Shown: piece after piece, positions 1 to 8,092 of the stretch | Layout of the letters: each line of letters opens with the position of its first letter | How positions within the stretch are numbered: position 1 is the stretch's first letter | Assembly: GCA_937916355.1 (NCBI GenBank) | Contig: CALFTM010000003.1 | Span: 1-23,052, forward strand | DNA from: an uncultured Bacteroidales bacterium | Lineage (GTDB): Bacteria; Bacteroidota; Bacteroidia; Bacteroidales; Paludibacteraceae | Length of the DNA: 23,052 nt | Reading direction: 5' to 3' | The notes under the pieces: generated by a model | Seen by the model: only the letters and a program-made list of their open reading frames with translations | Databases searched by the model: none | What the model was told of the DNA's origin: nothing | Made by a program: the position numbers and the translations under genes

Positions 1-924
1 TTGGTCTTGCATCAATTCAACCAAGTAAGACGGCGTGCCGGTCTCGAACCAATAGTTGCCGAATTTCAAGTTATCCAAAGTGTTCAAAACACTGAACGGA
101 TTATACATTCCAGGGGCATCTTCTGAAAAATGATAACCATCATAATTTCGCTTTAATTCCGAATAAGCCTTGTCCAAAGAAATTTTTTGAACACTCGCTA
201 AACGCTGAACATACGGAGTCAAGACGCCGCGCAACTCATCTTCATCAATACCGCAAAGATTATAATAGCGATTGTCTAAAGATATATCCTTCAGATTGTT
301 CAAATCGCTGAACACACTCACCTTGCCGAACTTCGTCACACCTGTGAGCATGGCAAACTTAATGCAGCCGTCCTTGCTTTTCAGCGCACCGTAGAAGGAT
401 TTCAGGGTGGAACGGTAATCATCCTGCAACGCCTTATTGCCTATAGTTTCAAGCAGAGGCTTGTCATACTCGTCAACCAAAATAACAACAAGCTCGCCAG
501 TTTTTTCGTAAGCACGTTGGATAATGCCCTCGAAGCGCATGCCAAAATCTGCTTCGTTTGGTCTCGCTCCATAAATCTCTTCCCATTGAGACAAAGCATT
601 GTTTAAGACCATATCCAACTTCCCCGGCTCTTTATACTTCGCCGTATTCAAATCCAAATGCAGCACCGGATGCACCGTCCATTTCTGCTCCAACTGCTCA
701 ACGGCAAGACTCTCGAACAAATCTTTCTTGCCAAGGAAATAAGCTTTCAAAGTACTGATAAGCAAACTCTTACCAAAGCGGCGAGGGCGAGAGAGAAAAT
801 AATAACTCCCTGTTGACACAAGGCGATGCATCAACGCAGTTTTATCTACGTACAAGTAATTCTCCTTACGCAGTTTCTCAAAATCCTGAATGCCGATAGG
901 CAAGTTTTTTAACGTCTGCTCCAT
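1..924 (-). CDS. AAA-ATPase-like / PD-(D/E)XK family protein, 3' end cut by the window
   Basis: Reading from the ATG at 924-922, 308 codons stay open to the window edge, so the C-terminus is missing. The N-terminus (residues 8-35) has the usual opening of the AAA-ATPase-like family, with a Y-V-D-K-T segment. A P-loop-like stretch S-R-P-R-R-F-G-K-S lies at about 45-53, and an acidic Walker-B-like strand (L-V-D-E-Y-D) at about 149-154. Family members normally carry a PD-(D/E)XK nuclease domain at the C-terminus, which would lie beyond base 1. They are very common and multi-copy in Bacteroidales; their role is not established, though defence or mobile-element functions are often suspected. Family assignment is firm from the motifs; function is unknown. 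A TATCTTTG box lies 21 bases upstream of the start. Confidence 0.88.
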   Translation of the reverse strand, partial: MEQTLKNLPIGIQDFEKLRKENYLYVDKTALMHRLVSTGSYYFLSRPRRFGKSLLISTLKAYFLGKKDLFESLAVEQLEQKWTVHPVLHLDLNTAKYKEPGKLDMVLNNALSQWEEIYGARPNEADFGMRFEGIIQRAYEKTGELVVILVDEYDKPLLETIGNKALQDDYRSTLKSFYGALKSKDGCIKFAMLTGVTKFGKVSVFSDLNNLKDISLDNRYYNLCGIDEDELRGVLTPYVQRLASVQKISLDKAYSELKRNYDGYHFSEDAPGMYNPFSVLNTLDNLKFGNYWFETGTPSYLVELMQDQ

Positions 925-944
925 ACGCTGAATTTTTCTTTCTG

Positions 945-952
945 CAAAGATA
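945..952 (-). promoter_or_regulatory. candidate Bacteroidales -7 box for the AAA-ATPase-like gene
   Basis: The minus strand reads TATCTTTG, an exact match to TAnnTTTG, ending 21 bases before the ATG at 924. No TTTG -33 element is seen at the expected spacing, so support rests on the -7 box alone. The rest of 925-1180 holds no gene that I can support. Confidence 0.35.
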
Positions 953-1180
953 ATGTTTTGGATGTGATTTCATAGAGGTGTAACAAAAATTAATGAAAGA
1001 GGAGTTAGGAATGGAATTCTGATATGCAAATTATTTGGAAGAGAAGATCATCTTCAGGGCATTCTGCTAATACATAAAGAGTCTCTCTGTTTTATGTCCC
1101 AAAAGTATGTTATTGAGAAAATCCACCTCTGTAGAATTTGCGTTCTTTATGCATAAAGTATGGCTAAATTTAATGAACCC

Positions 1181-1552
1181 TCATTTTATCTCTTTTTCCC
1201 AAATGAGTTCCACTACGGCTCGATTCATTTCACCTTCAAAAGGAGGGTGGAATTTGCTGACGGAGGTGTGCAGGCGTTCTATTTGTGGGAAGTTTTCCAG
1301 CAACGTGTCTTGGATGCGTCGGGCTACATTTTCGATTAGTTTACTTGGTTGCGCCATCTCCTTTTTCACCAGTTCGTACACCTTCCCGTAGTCGATGGCA
1401 TCCGATATTTCATCAGTAATCTGGGCTTGCTGAAAATCGTATGAGATCCGTAGCGAAACGCTATATTCCCCACCCACCAATTGTTCATTGGGCATCACAC
1501 CATGACGAGCATGAAACCTCATCGTATCTAAGAATAGTTCTCCTTTTGTCAT
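1181..1552 (-). CDS. folB: dihydroneopterin aldolase
   Basis: This 123-residue protein has the size of FolB, which cleaves 7,8-dihydroneopterin to 6-hydroxymethyl-7,8-dihydropterin and glycolaldehyde in cytoplasmic folate synthesis. The N-terminal strand carries the typical F-H-A-R-H-G-V segment, followed by E23 and a G-G-E-Y turn. Y55, E74 (in L-I-E-N-V-A) and K100 (in S-K-F-H-P-P-F) match the positions known in S. aureus DHNA (E22, Y54, E74, K100). It starts 3 bases after the rsmD stop and is the last gene of the amidohydrolase-mscS-rsmD-folB run. thyA, another folate-linked gene, lies 11 kb away on the other strand, so the two are not co-transcribed. Confidence 0.93.
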   Translation of the reverse strand: MTKGELFLDTMRFHARHGVMPNEQLVGGEYSVSLRISYDFQQAQITDEISDAIDYGKVYELVKKEMAQPSKLIENVARRIQDTLLENFPQIERLHTSVSKFHPPFEGEMNRAVVELIWEKEIK

Positions 1553-1555
1553 TTT

Positions 1556-2107
1556 TTATTCTGTCGTTTGGTTTTCTTGTCTGAAAAAAGAAAAGTTTAC
1601 ATGACCATATTTCCGGTGTTCCGAAAAATAGGGATGTTGAGAGAAATCGAACTCTTTGGGATGTTCTAAAATGAGCAAGCCTTGTTCGCTCAGAATCCCT
1701 TTTTCAAAAATGAGGTCAGGGATGTTGGGTAATTCCTTTAGGTCATACGGAGGGTCTGCGAAGATGAGGTCGAATTTTCCTTTGCAGGTTGAAACATATT
1801 TAAAAGCATCAGCTTTGTAGGCTTGTATTGTCTTGACATTCAGTTCGCGAATCACCTTTTGGATGAATCCGTAGTTGATGTGGTTCATTTCGGTCAGGGT
1901 AACTTTGGGGCAACCGCGAGACGCAAATTCAAGGCTGATGCTTCCTGTTCCGCCAAACATATCGTAGACGGAAATTTCTTCAAAATCTAAACGATGCGAC
2001 AATATATCAAAAAGCCCCTCTTTAGCGACATCGGTCGTCGGACGAGCTTTCAGATTTTTTGGGGGAGAAAACCGTCTCCCTTTAAATTCTCCGCTGATGA
2101 TTCTCAT
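1556..2107 (-). CDS. rsmD: 16S rRNA (guanine(966)-N(2))-methyltransferase
   Basis: RsmD methylates G966 (E. coli numbering) of 16S rRNA using S-adenosylmethionine. The 183-residue protein opens with the R-I-I-S-G-E-F-K-G-R signature, followed by the R-P-T-T-D segment. The SAM-binding loop D-M-F-G-G-T-G-S lies at residues 49-56, and the N6/N2-methyltransferase motif D-P-P-Y at 118-121. Length is close to the E. coli enzyme (198). Only 4 bases separate it from the mscS-like gene upstream and 3 from folB downstream, so it is surely co-transcribed with them. The start at 2107 gives the conserved M-R-I-I-S beginning. Confidence 0.95.
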   Translation of the reverse strand: MRIISGEFKGRRFSPPKNLKARPTTDVAKEGLFDILSHRLDFEEISVYDMFGGTGSISLEFASRGCPKVTLTEMNHINYGFIQKVIRELNVKTIQAYKADAFKYVSTCKGKFDLIFADPPYDLKELPNIPDLIFEKGILSEQGLLILEHPKEFDFSQHPYFSEHRKYGHVNFSFFRQENQTTE

Positions 2108-2111
2108 ATCC

Positions 2112-3365
2112 TTATTTTTTATTGGTTATGGAGTTCGTGTTTATACGTTGTAAAACGGACAGGTCAAAAAAGTTGATGACTGCGATGATGTGCGAAAAGA
2201 CCTCAGACTGGATCATTTCGAATTCCGCCCAACGAATCTCTTTACAAAAGAAACGGAATTGGACAGGCAGACCGTTTTCATCTGGTTGAAGTTGTCTGAC
2301 GAGATTACCAGAGTCTTTTGCTGTGAATGGAAGTTTTTTGAAATACTGCTCAATGTAGATCATGAACAACATCAAGTTAGTCAGACTATCTTCAGTATAT
2401 GAAAATTTGTTTCCCTCATTGGGAGAATCTCCCTTCTTTTTTTTACGCATTTTTTCTTCCCATTTCAGGATATAAGGTCGAACCAGTTCGTTTTCCTTAT
2501 ATTTTTCAAGGTCTTCTTCCGTGCAGAATTTGACGGTTTGCATATTTATGTTGATGGATCGTTCGACCAAACGTTTGTTTGAGTCTTGCATGCTTTTCCA
2601 GTTTTGGAATGAGTCGTTCAGCAGAACAGCAGGGGGGAGCGTTGTGGTTGTTCCGTCCCAGTTTTCCACTTTCACTGTATTCAGGGTGATCTCTTTCACT
2701 TTTCCGTCGGCATTGTGTTTTTTTATTGTAATCCAATCCCCTATGCTAACCATTTTATTGGCGGTTAGCTGAAAACCTGCAACCAATCCTACGAGTGAGT
2801 CTTTGAATACCAAGGAGATGACCGCAGCTGATGCTCCGACTCCGGTGAGTAGGGCGGTGGGTGATTTTCCTGACAAAATACTAAAAACCAATATACCTCC
2901 GATGATGATGAGAATATATTTACAAACTTGAAAAAAGATATTGATTGGGAGATTCAGGTTTTTAGGTTTGATATATCGGTGGTAAATAAAGTCAAGGAGA
3001 CTATTGATGGATAGTAGCACCATCACGATGAAGTATACTCCGCAGAGTCGTCCGCCCCAGTCCCTCCAAATGGAATCTTTTTCAAACACTACTGGAAGCA
3101 CGATGCTAATCACCGCCGCTGGCAGTATCGCCGCTATCGAAGAGAATAATTTTTTGTGATAGTAAGTCTCCTCGTCATTCCTATTCCTGATTTTTGCGTG
3201 TATATGAAGGGTTAGCAATGCCAGTTTTCTACAAATCCAGTCTGAAATCAGCGCACAAACACACACGATGATGATTCCCACCACCATGTCGAACGAACTC
3301 CCATCTCCGTTGTGTAATCCCCAAGAAGAGAGTAGAGATCTTAGATTAAGAATCAGTTCTTTCAT
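2112..3365 (-). CDS. MscS-family mechanosensitive ion channel (YbdG-like)
   Basis: This 417-residue inner-membrane protein has hydrophobic segments at about 26-46, 72-93, 106-126, 141-162 and 168-200. The last is the glycine/alanine-rich pore helix (G-V-G-A-S-A-A-V-I-S-L-V-F-K-D-S). The MscS beta domain follows at about 205-260 (M-V-S-I-G-D-W-I-T-I), with the W-D-G-T-T-T-T-L-P strand, then a soluble C-terminal domain. Length and layout resemble E. coli YbdG (415 residues) more than small MscS. Its ATG overlaps the stop of the amidohydrolase gene in an ATGA arrangement, implying translational coupling. Channels of this type release solutes under hypo-osmotic stress; gating properties cannot be read from the sequence. 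Confidence 0.92.
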   Translation of the reverse strand: MKELILNLRSLLSSWGLHNGDGSSFDMVVGIIIVCVCALISDWICRKLALLTLHIHAKIRNRNDEETYYHKKLFSSIAAILPAAVISIVLPVVFEKDSIWRDWGGRLCGVYFIVMVLLSINSLLDFIYHRYIKPKNLNLPINIFFQVCKYILIIIGGILVFSILSGKSPTALLTGVGASAAVISLVFKDSLVGLVAGFQLTANKMVSIGDWITIKKHNADGKVKEITLNTVKVENWDGTTTTLPPAVLLNDSFQNWKSMQDSNKRLVERSININMQTVKFCTEEDLEKYKENELVRPYILKWEEKMRKKKKGDSPNEGNKFSYTEDSLTNLMLFMIYIEQYFKKLPFTAKDSGNLVRQLQPDENGLPVQFRFFCKEIRWAEFEMIQSEVFSHIIAVINFFDLSVLQRINTNSITNKK

Positions 3366-4606
3366 TTAGACATCCATTTTTTTGAACATTCTTTAGCTTT
3401 TGCTATGATTTCTTCCTCTCCTTTCACTTTCCTATCTTGCATGATGATTTCCCCGTTGCAGATCATGGTGTCGATTGCTTCGCAGCTTGAAGCGTAGATC
3501 AGATTAGAATTGAAGTTGAAGTTGGGAACGAATCGCTCATGGTTCAGGTTCACTAAAAGTGCGTCTGCCACTTTCCCTACGGCAATCTCACCTCCGTCTA
3601 TGCCGAAGAATTTTGCGCCGTTGGTGGTGCTCCATTTCAAGACGGTGTCCACAGGAAGAGTTTCTGGTCCATAATTGCATTTGGCAATCATAGCGGCGAA
3701 TTTCGCCTCCTCCTGCATATCGAGGTTGTTATTAGAAGAGCATCCGTCCGTTCCAATCAGCACGTTGCAGCCAGCCTCGATCATTGGTTTGGATTTGAAG
3801 TATCCGGAAGACAATTTCATGTTGGATACAGGGTTGTGGGCGATCGCCACCCCTCGTTCTTTAAGGATTTGCATCTCTTCCTCATCGACATGAACCACAT
3901 GTGCCGCTACGCAGTTAGGGCCTAAAACCCCTATTTTGTCGAGCCATCTTACGGGAGTCAGACCATGTTCTGCTACGCAGTCGTTCACCTCCTTTTCGGT
4001 TTCCGAAAGGTGGAAGTGCATGAACGTGTTATATTTTTGAGCAGCCTCCGCACAGCGGATCCACAACTTCTCGCTGACCGTATAAGGAGCATGAGGAGCA
4101 ACCGTCATAAAGACCCGGTCTGATTTCCCTTGGTGTCTTCCGATGCTGTCGATCCGTTCCGCGATATTTTCTTCCCCAAGGTTGTCCATCAGACTGACAC
4201 CCATTGCGCCACGAATGCCCATCGCTTCAGTCACCTCAAATGTCACTTCGGTTTGCCAGTACATATCGTTGTAGAAGACCGTTCCGCTTTTGATCATTTC
4301 CAAAATGGCCAATTCGCTTCCGATGCGGATGTCCTCGGTCGTCATTTTTGCCTCAAACGGCCAGATGTGTTCTGTCAGCCACGGGAATAGAGCCATATCA
4401 TCTGCATATCCGCGTAAAAGGGACATGGCTGCGTGCGTGTGTGCATTATAAAAGGGAGGGATTATCGCAAATCCATCTCCATTGATGAGTGTCTCTTCTG
4501 CTGTAGGTGATAGTGAGGAACCGATTTCAGAGAATTTTTTTCCTGAAATACGAATATTGGTGGTTGTGCCATTGAGCGACACATTTTGAATGAAAAATTT
4601 ACCCAT
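3362..4606 (-). CDS. amidohydrolase, MtaD / S-adenosylhomocysteine deaminase type
   Basis: This cytoplasmic metal-dependent amidohydrolase has 414 residues. Metal and catalytic residues of the adenosine-type deaminase branch are visible: H56-x-H58 (N-A-H-T-H), H199 and E202 in H-L-S-E-T-E-K-E, H236/H239 in A-A-H-V-V-H, and D287 in G-T-D-G-C-S-S-N-N. The pattern fits enzymes that deaminate S-adenosylhomocysteine and 5'-methylthioadenosine; substrate choice within the family is uncertain. An upstream TTG at 4612 would add only two residues. I prefer the ATG at 4606, which gives the normal M-G-K-F-F-I-Q-N start. It heads the run of four minus-strand genes ending with folB and overlaps the next gene by 4 bases. 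Confidence 0.9.
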   Translation of the reverse strand: MGKFFIQNVSLNGTTTNIRISGKKFSEIGSSLSPTAEETLINGDGFAIIPPFYNAHTHAAMSLLRGYADDMALFPWLTEHIWPFEAKMTTEDIRIGSELAILEMIKSGTVFYNDMYWQTEVTFEVTEAMGIRGAMGVSLMDNLGEENIAERIDSIGRHQGKSDRVFMTVAPHAPYTVSEKLWIRCAEAAQKYNTFMHFHLSETEKEVNDCVAEHGLTPVRWLDKIGVLGPNCVAAHVVHVDEEEMQILKERGVAIAHNPVSNMKLSSGYFKSKPMIEAGCNVLIGTDGCSSNNNLDMQEEAKFAAMIAKCNYGPETLPVDTVLKWSTTNGAKFFGIDGGEIAVGKVADALLVNLNHERFVPNFNFNSNLIYASSCEAIDTMICNGEIIMQDRKVKGEEEIIAKAKECSKKWMSK

Positions 4607-4661
4607 GATCAATTTTTAAATTATGAATACTTTCATCATTAATTTTTTTCTCAGTCATTTG

Positions 4662-4669
4662 CAAAAATA
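4662..4669 (-). promoter_or_regulatory. candidate -7 box for the amidohydrolase-mscS-rsmD-folB operon
   Basis: The minus strand reads TATTTTTG, fitting TAnnTTTG, 55 bases upstream of the ATG at 4606; no clear -33 element is present. In the same divergent intergenic stretch the plus strand has TATATTCG at 4711-4718, one base off the consensus, which could serve the GH5 gene. Confidence 0.3.
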
Positions 4670-4754
4670 AAAAAAATGAAACAGACTATCGTTCTTAAAA
4701 GAAAAATACTTATATTCGCATAGTCATAGAAATCCGTAAAAATTGAAGTGTAAT

Positions 4755-6092
4755 ATGAAAAGACTAATTTTTTCTTTTTTTGTAGTAGGTTGTTCACTTT
4801 TTGGGAGTCATGCAGAATATAGGATGCATGTTTGGAATAGTGATGGCTCTACGAGTTCCTTTTTAGTGTCAAATGTGGATAGTGTAACCTTTACACAGGT
4901 TGAAGAACCTTCGCAGGAGGTGGAGAGCGTCATGAAAAGTGATGCGAAGACTTTAGCAAAAAAATTGCATGTGGGAATCAATATCGGCAACACGATGGAG
5001 TCGACAGACATGACTGATAGTTGGTGTCCGAACGGAGAGACTTGTTGGGGTGCAAAAAAGATCACACCTAAGTTGATCAGCCAATATAAGGCGGCAGGTT
5101 TCAATGCGATTCGCATTCCTTGTCAATGGTACGATTTCATCGAATCTGGTTCTTCTTCATATAAAATCAAGGATACGTGGATGAATAGGGTAAAAGAGGT
5201 GGTCGATTATGTTGTGGCGGAGGATCTGTATGCTGTTCTTAACATCCATTGGGATGGAGGTTGGTTAGAGGAGAACTGCACCACTGCGAAAAAGGAGGAG
5301 GTGAACAAGATTCAGGCAGCATTGTGGCAACAGATCGCCACAGTCTTTAAGGATTATGACGAACATCTGCTATTTGCCAGTGCCAACGAGCCTAATGTGG
5401 ATGACAACAGCCAAGCAGAAGTGTTGAAGAGTTACCACCAGACATTTGTCAATACGGTTCGTGCCACAGGAGGTAATAATACACTTCGTAACCTAATCAT
5501 CCAAGGTCCTCGCACTGACATCGACAAGTGTTTGGAACTCAATGATGTGATTCCGACTGATGTGGTAGAGGGACGAATGATGTATGAAGTGCACTTCTAT
5601 CCATATACCTATGCTTTGATGGAGACTGATGCTGATTGGGGTTCGGTGCAGTATTTCTGGGGAGACACGGATGATTTTAGGGAGGTAGTCATCAATGGTG
5701 TAAATCGCTCGGTTGGTCCGAATGGTTGGTGTAACGAGGCCTATGTGGACAAGCAGTTCAAGGCTCTCAAGGAGAAATTTGTTGTAGGCAAAGGTATGCC
5801 GATAATTTTAGGAGAGTATTGTGTGATGGATCGTGATTTGACGAATCTCGGCAATCACACAACGGGAGAGTCCTACCAGAACCTTTACGATCGCTCCCGT
5901 GCATACTACTATGAGTATGTGAACAGAGCAGCCAAAAACAATGGAATCGTTCCATTCTTGTGGGAGACACCGGGAAATATTTTTGATCGAGGAGAAAGCA
6001 GTTCGGACGATGATTGTTCAGTCGTTGAAGGTCGTCAGGTGTTGCTCGATGGAATTATGAAAGGAGCAGCAGAGGGTCAATATCCTTTCTGA
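4755..6092 (+). CDS. secreted glycoside hydrolase family 5 endoglucanase-type enzyme
   Basis: This 445-residue exported beta-glycanase hydrolyses beta-1,4 chains such as cellulose by a retaining mechanism. It has an N-terminal signal (1-20). V-V-G-C at 10-13 could be a lipobox, but cleavage after S-H-A is equally possible. A short module at 21-47 ends in V-D-S-V-T-F. The GH5 barrel follows: G-I-N-I-G-N-T (74-80), R-I-P-C-Q-W (120-125), H165, acid/base E212 in N-E-P, H280/Y282 in H-F-Y-P, and nucleophile E354 in L-G-E-Y. No carbohydrate-binding module or T9SS domain is present. A TTG at 4743 is in frame, but the ATG at 4755 gives a proper signal peptide. The gene is monocistronic, divergent from the amidohydrolase and convergent with rimM. 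Confidence 0.93.
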   Translation: MKRLIFSFFVVGCSLFGSHAEYRMHVWNSDGSTSSFLVSNVDSVTFTQVEEPSQEVESVMKSDAKTLAKKLHVGINIGNTMESTDMTDSWCPNGETCWGAKKITPKLISQYKAAGFNAIRIPCQWYDFIESGSSSYKIKDTWMNRVKEVVDYVVAEDLYAVLNIHWDGGWLEENCTTAKKEEVNKIQAALWQQIATVFKDYDEHLLFASANEPNVDDNSQAEVLKSYHQTFVNTVRATGGNNTLRNLIIQGPRTDIDKCLELNDVIPTDVVEGRMMYEVHFYPYTYALMETDADWGSVQYFWGDTDDFREVVINGVNRSVGPNGWCNEAYVDKQFKALKEKFVVGKGMPIILGEYCVMDRDLTNLGNHTTGESYQNLYDRSRAYYYEYVNRAAKNNGIVPFLWETPGNIFDRGESSSDDDCSVVEGRQVLLDGIMKGAAEGQYPF

Positions 6093-6105
6093 TAAAAATT
6101 TAGGT

Positions 6106-6137
6106 GGTTGGGATGAGGGGTTCTCCTCATCCTAACC
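6106..6137. terminator. bidirectional hairpin between the GH5 gene and rimM
   Basis: GGTTGGGATGAGG (6106-6118) pairs with CCTCATCCTAACC (6125-6137) around a 6-base loop: 13 pairs with one G-T wobble. The minus strand continues into an A/T-rich run ending in TTTTTA, so it suits rimM best. The rimM stop codon at 6134-6132 lies inside the stem. Confidence 0.75.
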
Positions 6138-6665
6138 ATTCATTTCTAAAAGTCCCTCAGGCAATTCTACCTGAATTGCTTTTGCCTCATCATCAATGGC
6201 GATGATATACTCGTCGACTGCAGGAATGTAGAACTCCTCGCCCTCATCTGACACCACAAGGAATAGGATGTTTTCTGTGGAATCATCAACCGCCTCGATT
6301 GTTCCGATTTCGTAATTTTCCTCGTCATACACCTTAAAGCCGAGATAGTATTGGCCTCCCTCGATTTCCGCACCTGAAACTTCATCATCTAAAAATTTCT
6401 TTTCGATGAATAGAGGAGCTTTGATTAGGAATCTGGATGATTTCTCGTCGTCAATTCCCTCGAATTTCACTAAGCAGGTGTCATTCCCTTTGAAACGGTA
6501 ATTTTCAATAAAAAAAGGAACCAATATGCCATCTATTTCACAAATAAAATAAGGCACTTCCACCTCGTCAAAAACATTTGAGGTATATGAAAAAGCCAAT
6601 TCGCCATGTAGACCGTGGGGCTTTTCGATTCTTCCGATTTGATATACGTTCTCTCTTTCAATCAT
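6132..6665 (-). CDS. rimM: 16S rRNA processing / 30S maturation factor RimM
   Basis: RimM binds ribosomal protein S19 and assists maturation of the 30S head. This 177-residue protein starts with the family signature Y-Q-I-G-R-I-E-K-P-H-G-L-H-G-E (8-22). It then has the N-terminal beta-barrel and a C-terminal PRC-barrel-like domain, whose typical segments Y-Y-L-G-F-K-V-Y-D (about 106-114), G-T-I-E-A-V-D-D (121-128), and E-E-F-Y-I-P-A-V-D-E-Y-I (143-154) are all present. It is unusually acidic, as is common for RimM. It lies 52 bases downstream of the Rpn-type nuclease gene, transcribed the same way, and is not next to the usual ribosomal partners (rpsP, trmD). Confidence 0.95.
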   Translation of the reverse strand: MIERENVYQIGRIEKPHGLHGELAFSYTSNVFDEVEVPYFICEIDGILVPFFIENYRFKGNDTCLVKFEGIDDEKSSRFLIKAPLFIEKKFLDDEVSGAEIEGGQYYLGFKVYDEENYEIGTIEAVDDSTENILFLVVSDEGEEFYIPAVDEYIIAIDDEAKAIQVELPEGLLEMNG

Positions 6666-6717
6666 ATTCTTGAATTATGTCATGTGTAAATTCCGTCAAC
6701 AATTAGGCAATTTATAG

Positions 6718-7773
6718 CTACCTTAATTTGTCAATCTCATCTTGAGACAGTCCAGTAAACTTGGAAATTAGCTCAACAGATAAATTGTCATTCAACATCC
6801 GTTTTGCGACCTCAATTTTCCCCTCAGTTCTTCCTTCTGCTTTAGCTTTTAATTGTGCTTTTCCCGACTTTGCTTGAGCTTCTTCTGCTTTGGCTTGTGC
6901 CTCTGTTGCCTTTGCTTGTGCTTCTTCTGCCTTTGCTTGTGCCTCTGTTGCCTTTGCTTGTGCTTCTTCTGCCTTTGCTTGTGCCTCTTCCGCCTTTGCT
7001 TGTGCCTCTGCCAATTGAGCTTGAGCTTCCACGACCTTAGCTTGTGCTTCAGCCAGCATTTCATCAAAATCAATATAATCCTCCAATGCTTTCAAGCCGG
7101 CCTCATAACGCAAATACTCTTCTTCGGAAAGGTTACCAACCTTTGCCTTCTCTATTAGTTCCAATAGAGCAGGGTCAGCTTTTTCGTATACTGATGGATG
7201 AATTCTATACATATTGTCGCCTAAGTTTTTTATTATTTCTATCCAACAATCTTTGAAGGTTGGACATTTGAGTTCTGTAAAATCAAAGTTTTCCAAAATG
7301 ATAAAATACTTGCGCATTCTATCCCAGAAGGGAGTCTTTTCCACTCGATCGAACTCCTCTGTTTCGATGATCGCTTTCTTCTCGTTTCCCATCCGTTTTC
7401 CTAAGAAGAATATCCCGATGAGGTGGGGAATGTCTTCCTTCATCTTATTCCAATCAACCCCTCTCCCGAGCACCTTGGTCATCAAGGTGTAAAGGTAGTA
7501 ATTTGCCCGGGTTTTGAAAAATAATTGCGAATAATTTTGCATTTCGACAATTATTTTATCTCCTGAGTCGGTCGTACAGAAGAGGTCGAAAATCACACCT
7601 CTTCCTCCTTTCCGGTCTGATAACACTTCTACATTTTCAAACGTCAAACTTTTGATTTCTCCATACTCTTCACTCAAAAGACTGTTCAAAAAAGAACGCA
7701 TTTGTGGCTCATGCCCCATCAAATGCTTAAAACCCCAATCGGTTTTCAAATTTACATAACCGCTGCGCGTCAT
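6718..7773 (-). CDS. Rpn / PD-(D/E)XK nuclease family transposase-like protein
   Basis: The protein has 351 residues. The N-terminal two thirds is the PD-(D/E)XK-transposase fold (DUF/Pfam PDDEXK_2 type) common in Bacteroidales. It has the start Y-V-N-L-K-T-D-W-G-F-K-H-L, the acidic D63 in F-D-L-F-C and the E77-x-Q79 of V-E-M-Q, the expected metal-binding residues. Residues 242-304 are nine seven-residue units of the form E-A-Q-A-K-x-x, a predicted long coiled coil. The family's usual tail follows: an E-G-R-T-E-G-K linker and a small helical domain ending in G-L-S-Q-D-E-I-D-K-L. Relatives in E. coli (RpnA) are DNA endonucleases that raise recA-independent recombination. The catalytic residues are intact, so it is probably active; its biological role is not known. 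Confidence 0.88.
   Translation of the reverse strand: MTRSGYVNLKTDWGFKHLMGHEPQMRSFLNSLLSEEYGEIKSLTFENVEVLSDRKGGRGVIFDLFCTTDSGDKIIVEMQNYSQLFFKTRANYYLYTLMTKVLGRGVDWNKMKEDIPHLIGIFFLGKRMGNEKKAIIETEEFDRVEKTPFWDRMRKYFIILENFDFTELKCPTFKDCWIEIIKNLGDNMYRIHPSVYEKADPALLELIEKAKVGNLSEEEYLRYEAGLKALEDYIDFDEMLAEAQAKVVEAQAQLAEAQAKAEEAQAKAEEAQAKATEAQAKAEEAQAKATEAQAKAEEAQAKSGKAQLKAKAEGRTEGKIEVAKRMLNDNLSVELISKFTGLSQDEIDKLR
6862..7050 (-). repeat. nine 21-bp units encoding E-A-Q-A-K-x-x heptads
   Basis: These units code for residues 242-304 of the PD-(D/E)XK protein. Within them a 42-bp block is repeated perfectly in tandem (6899-6940 and 6941-6982), with diverged copies on both sides. Identity over two adjacent units suggests recent slippage and a length-variable coiled-coil linker. 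Confidence 0.92.
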
Positions 7774-7917
7774 ACATGTTTTTTTACGACAATCTCACCA
7801 ATGTAAGTTGCCAGAAATTCTACAATAGAACTTAATGGAAACACAAAACAGGAACATTTACAAACAAAATAGGGTCAAGGCTTTGTACTTCCTCTAAATT
7901 CGTCATTTATCACATTG

Positions 7918-7925
7918 CAAAGATA
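7918..7925 (-). promoter_or_regulatory. candidate -7 box for the PD-(D/E)XK gene
   Basis: The minus strand reads TATCTTTG, preceding a leader of roughly 140 bases to the ATG at 7773. It is the same octamer as the one ahead of the AAA-ATPase-like gene. No TTTG is seen at -33. The 319-base gap 7774-8092 otherwise holds only this and the opposite promoter candidate. Confidence 0.4.
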
Positions 7926-8038
7926 GCGATTTGAATTCATTTCTTTAATAAACTGCATGCATATTTTTCAAACGAGAAGTCTCTACATCTGAAATTTGCC
8001 TATATCTTCCCAATTGTTATCAAAAAAAGAACAAAATC

Positions 8039-8069
8039 TTTCCCCTTAAAAGCAAAACTGTTTCCTTTG
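8039..8069 (+). promoter_or_regulatory. candidate promoter of the thiD-like/araC-pdxST operon
   Basis: TTTC at 8039-8042, a 19-base spacer and TTCCTTTG at 8062-8069 each differ by one base from the Bacteroidales pattern TTTG-N19-TAnnTTTG. Transcription would begin near 8076, giving a leader of under 20 bases before the ATG at 8093. Confidence 0.4.
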
Positions 8070-8092
8070 CATTCGAAAGAACTCACCAGCAG

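Noticed and set aside
1145..1158. 14-base perfect palindrome CTTTATGCATAAAG downstream of folB
   Set aside because: It is A/T-rich and isolated, with no second copy and no T-run; it could be chance and is too weak to call an operator or terminator.
6853..7158. Plus-strand open frames rich in Cys/Leu opposite the PD-(D/E)XK repeat region
   Set aside because: They arise from the antisense of the 21-bp repeats; no start context, no family resemblance, and the minus-strand gene is clearly real.
7774..8092. TPP riboswitch ahead of the ThiD-like gene
   Set aside because: No THI-box-like conserved segments were seen, and the predicted leader is too short for one.
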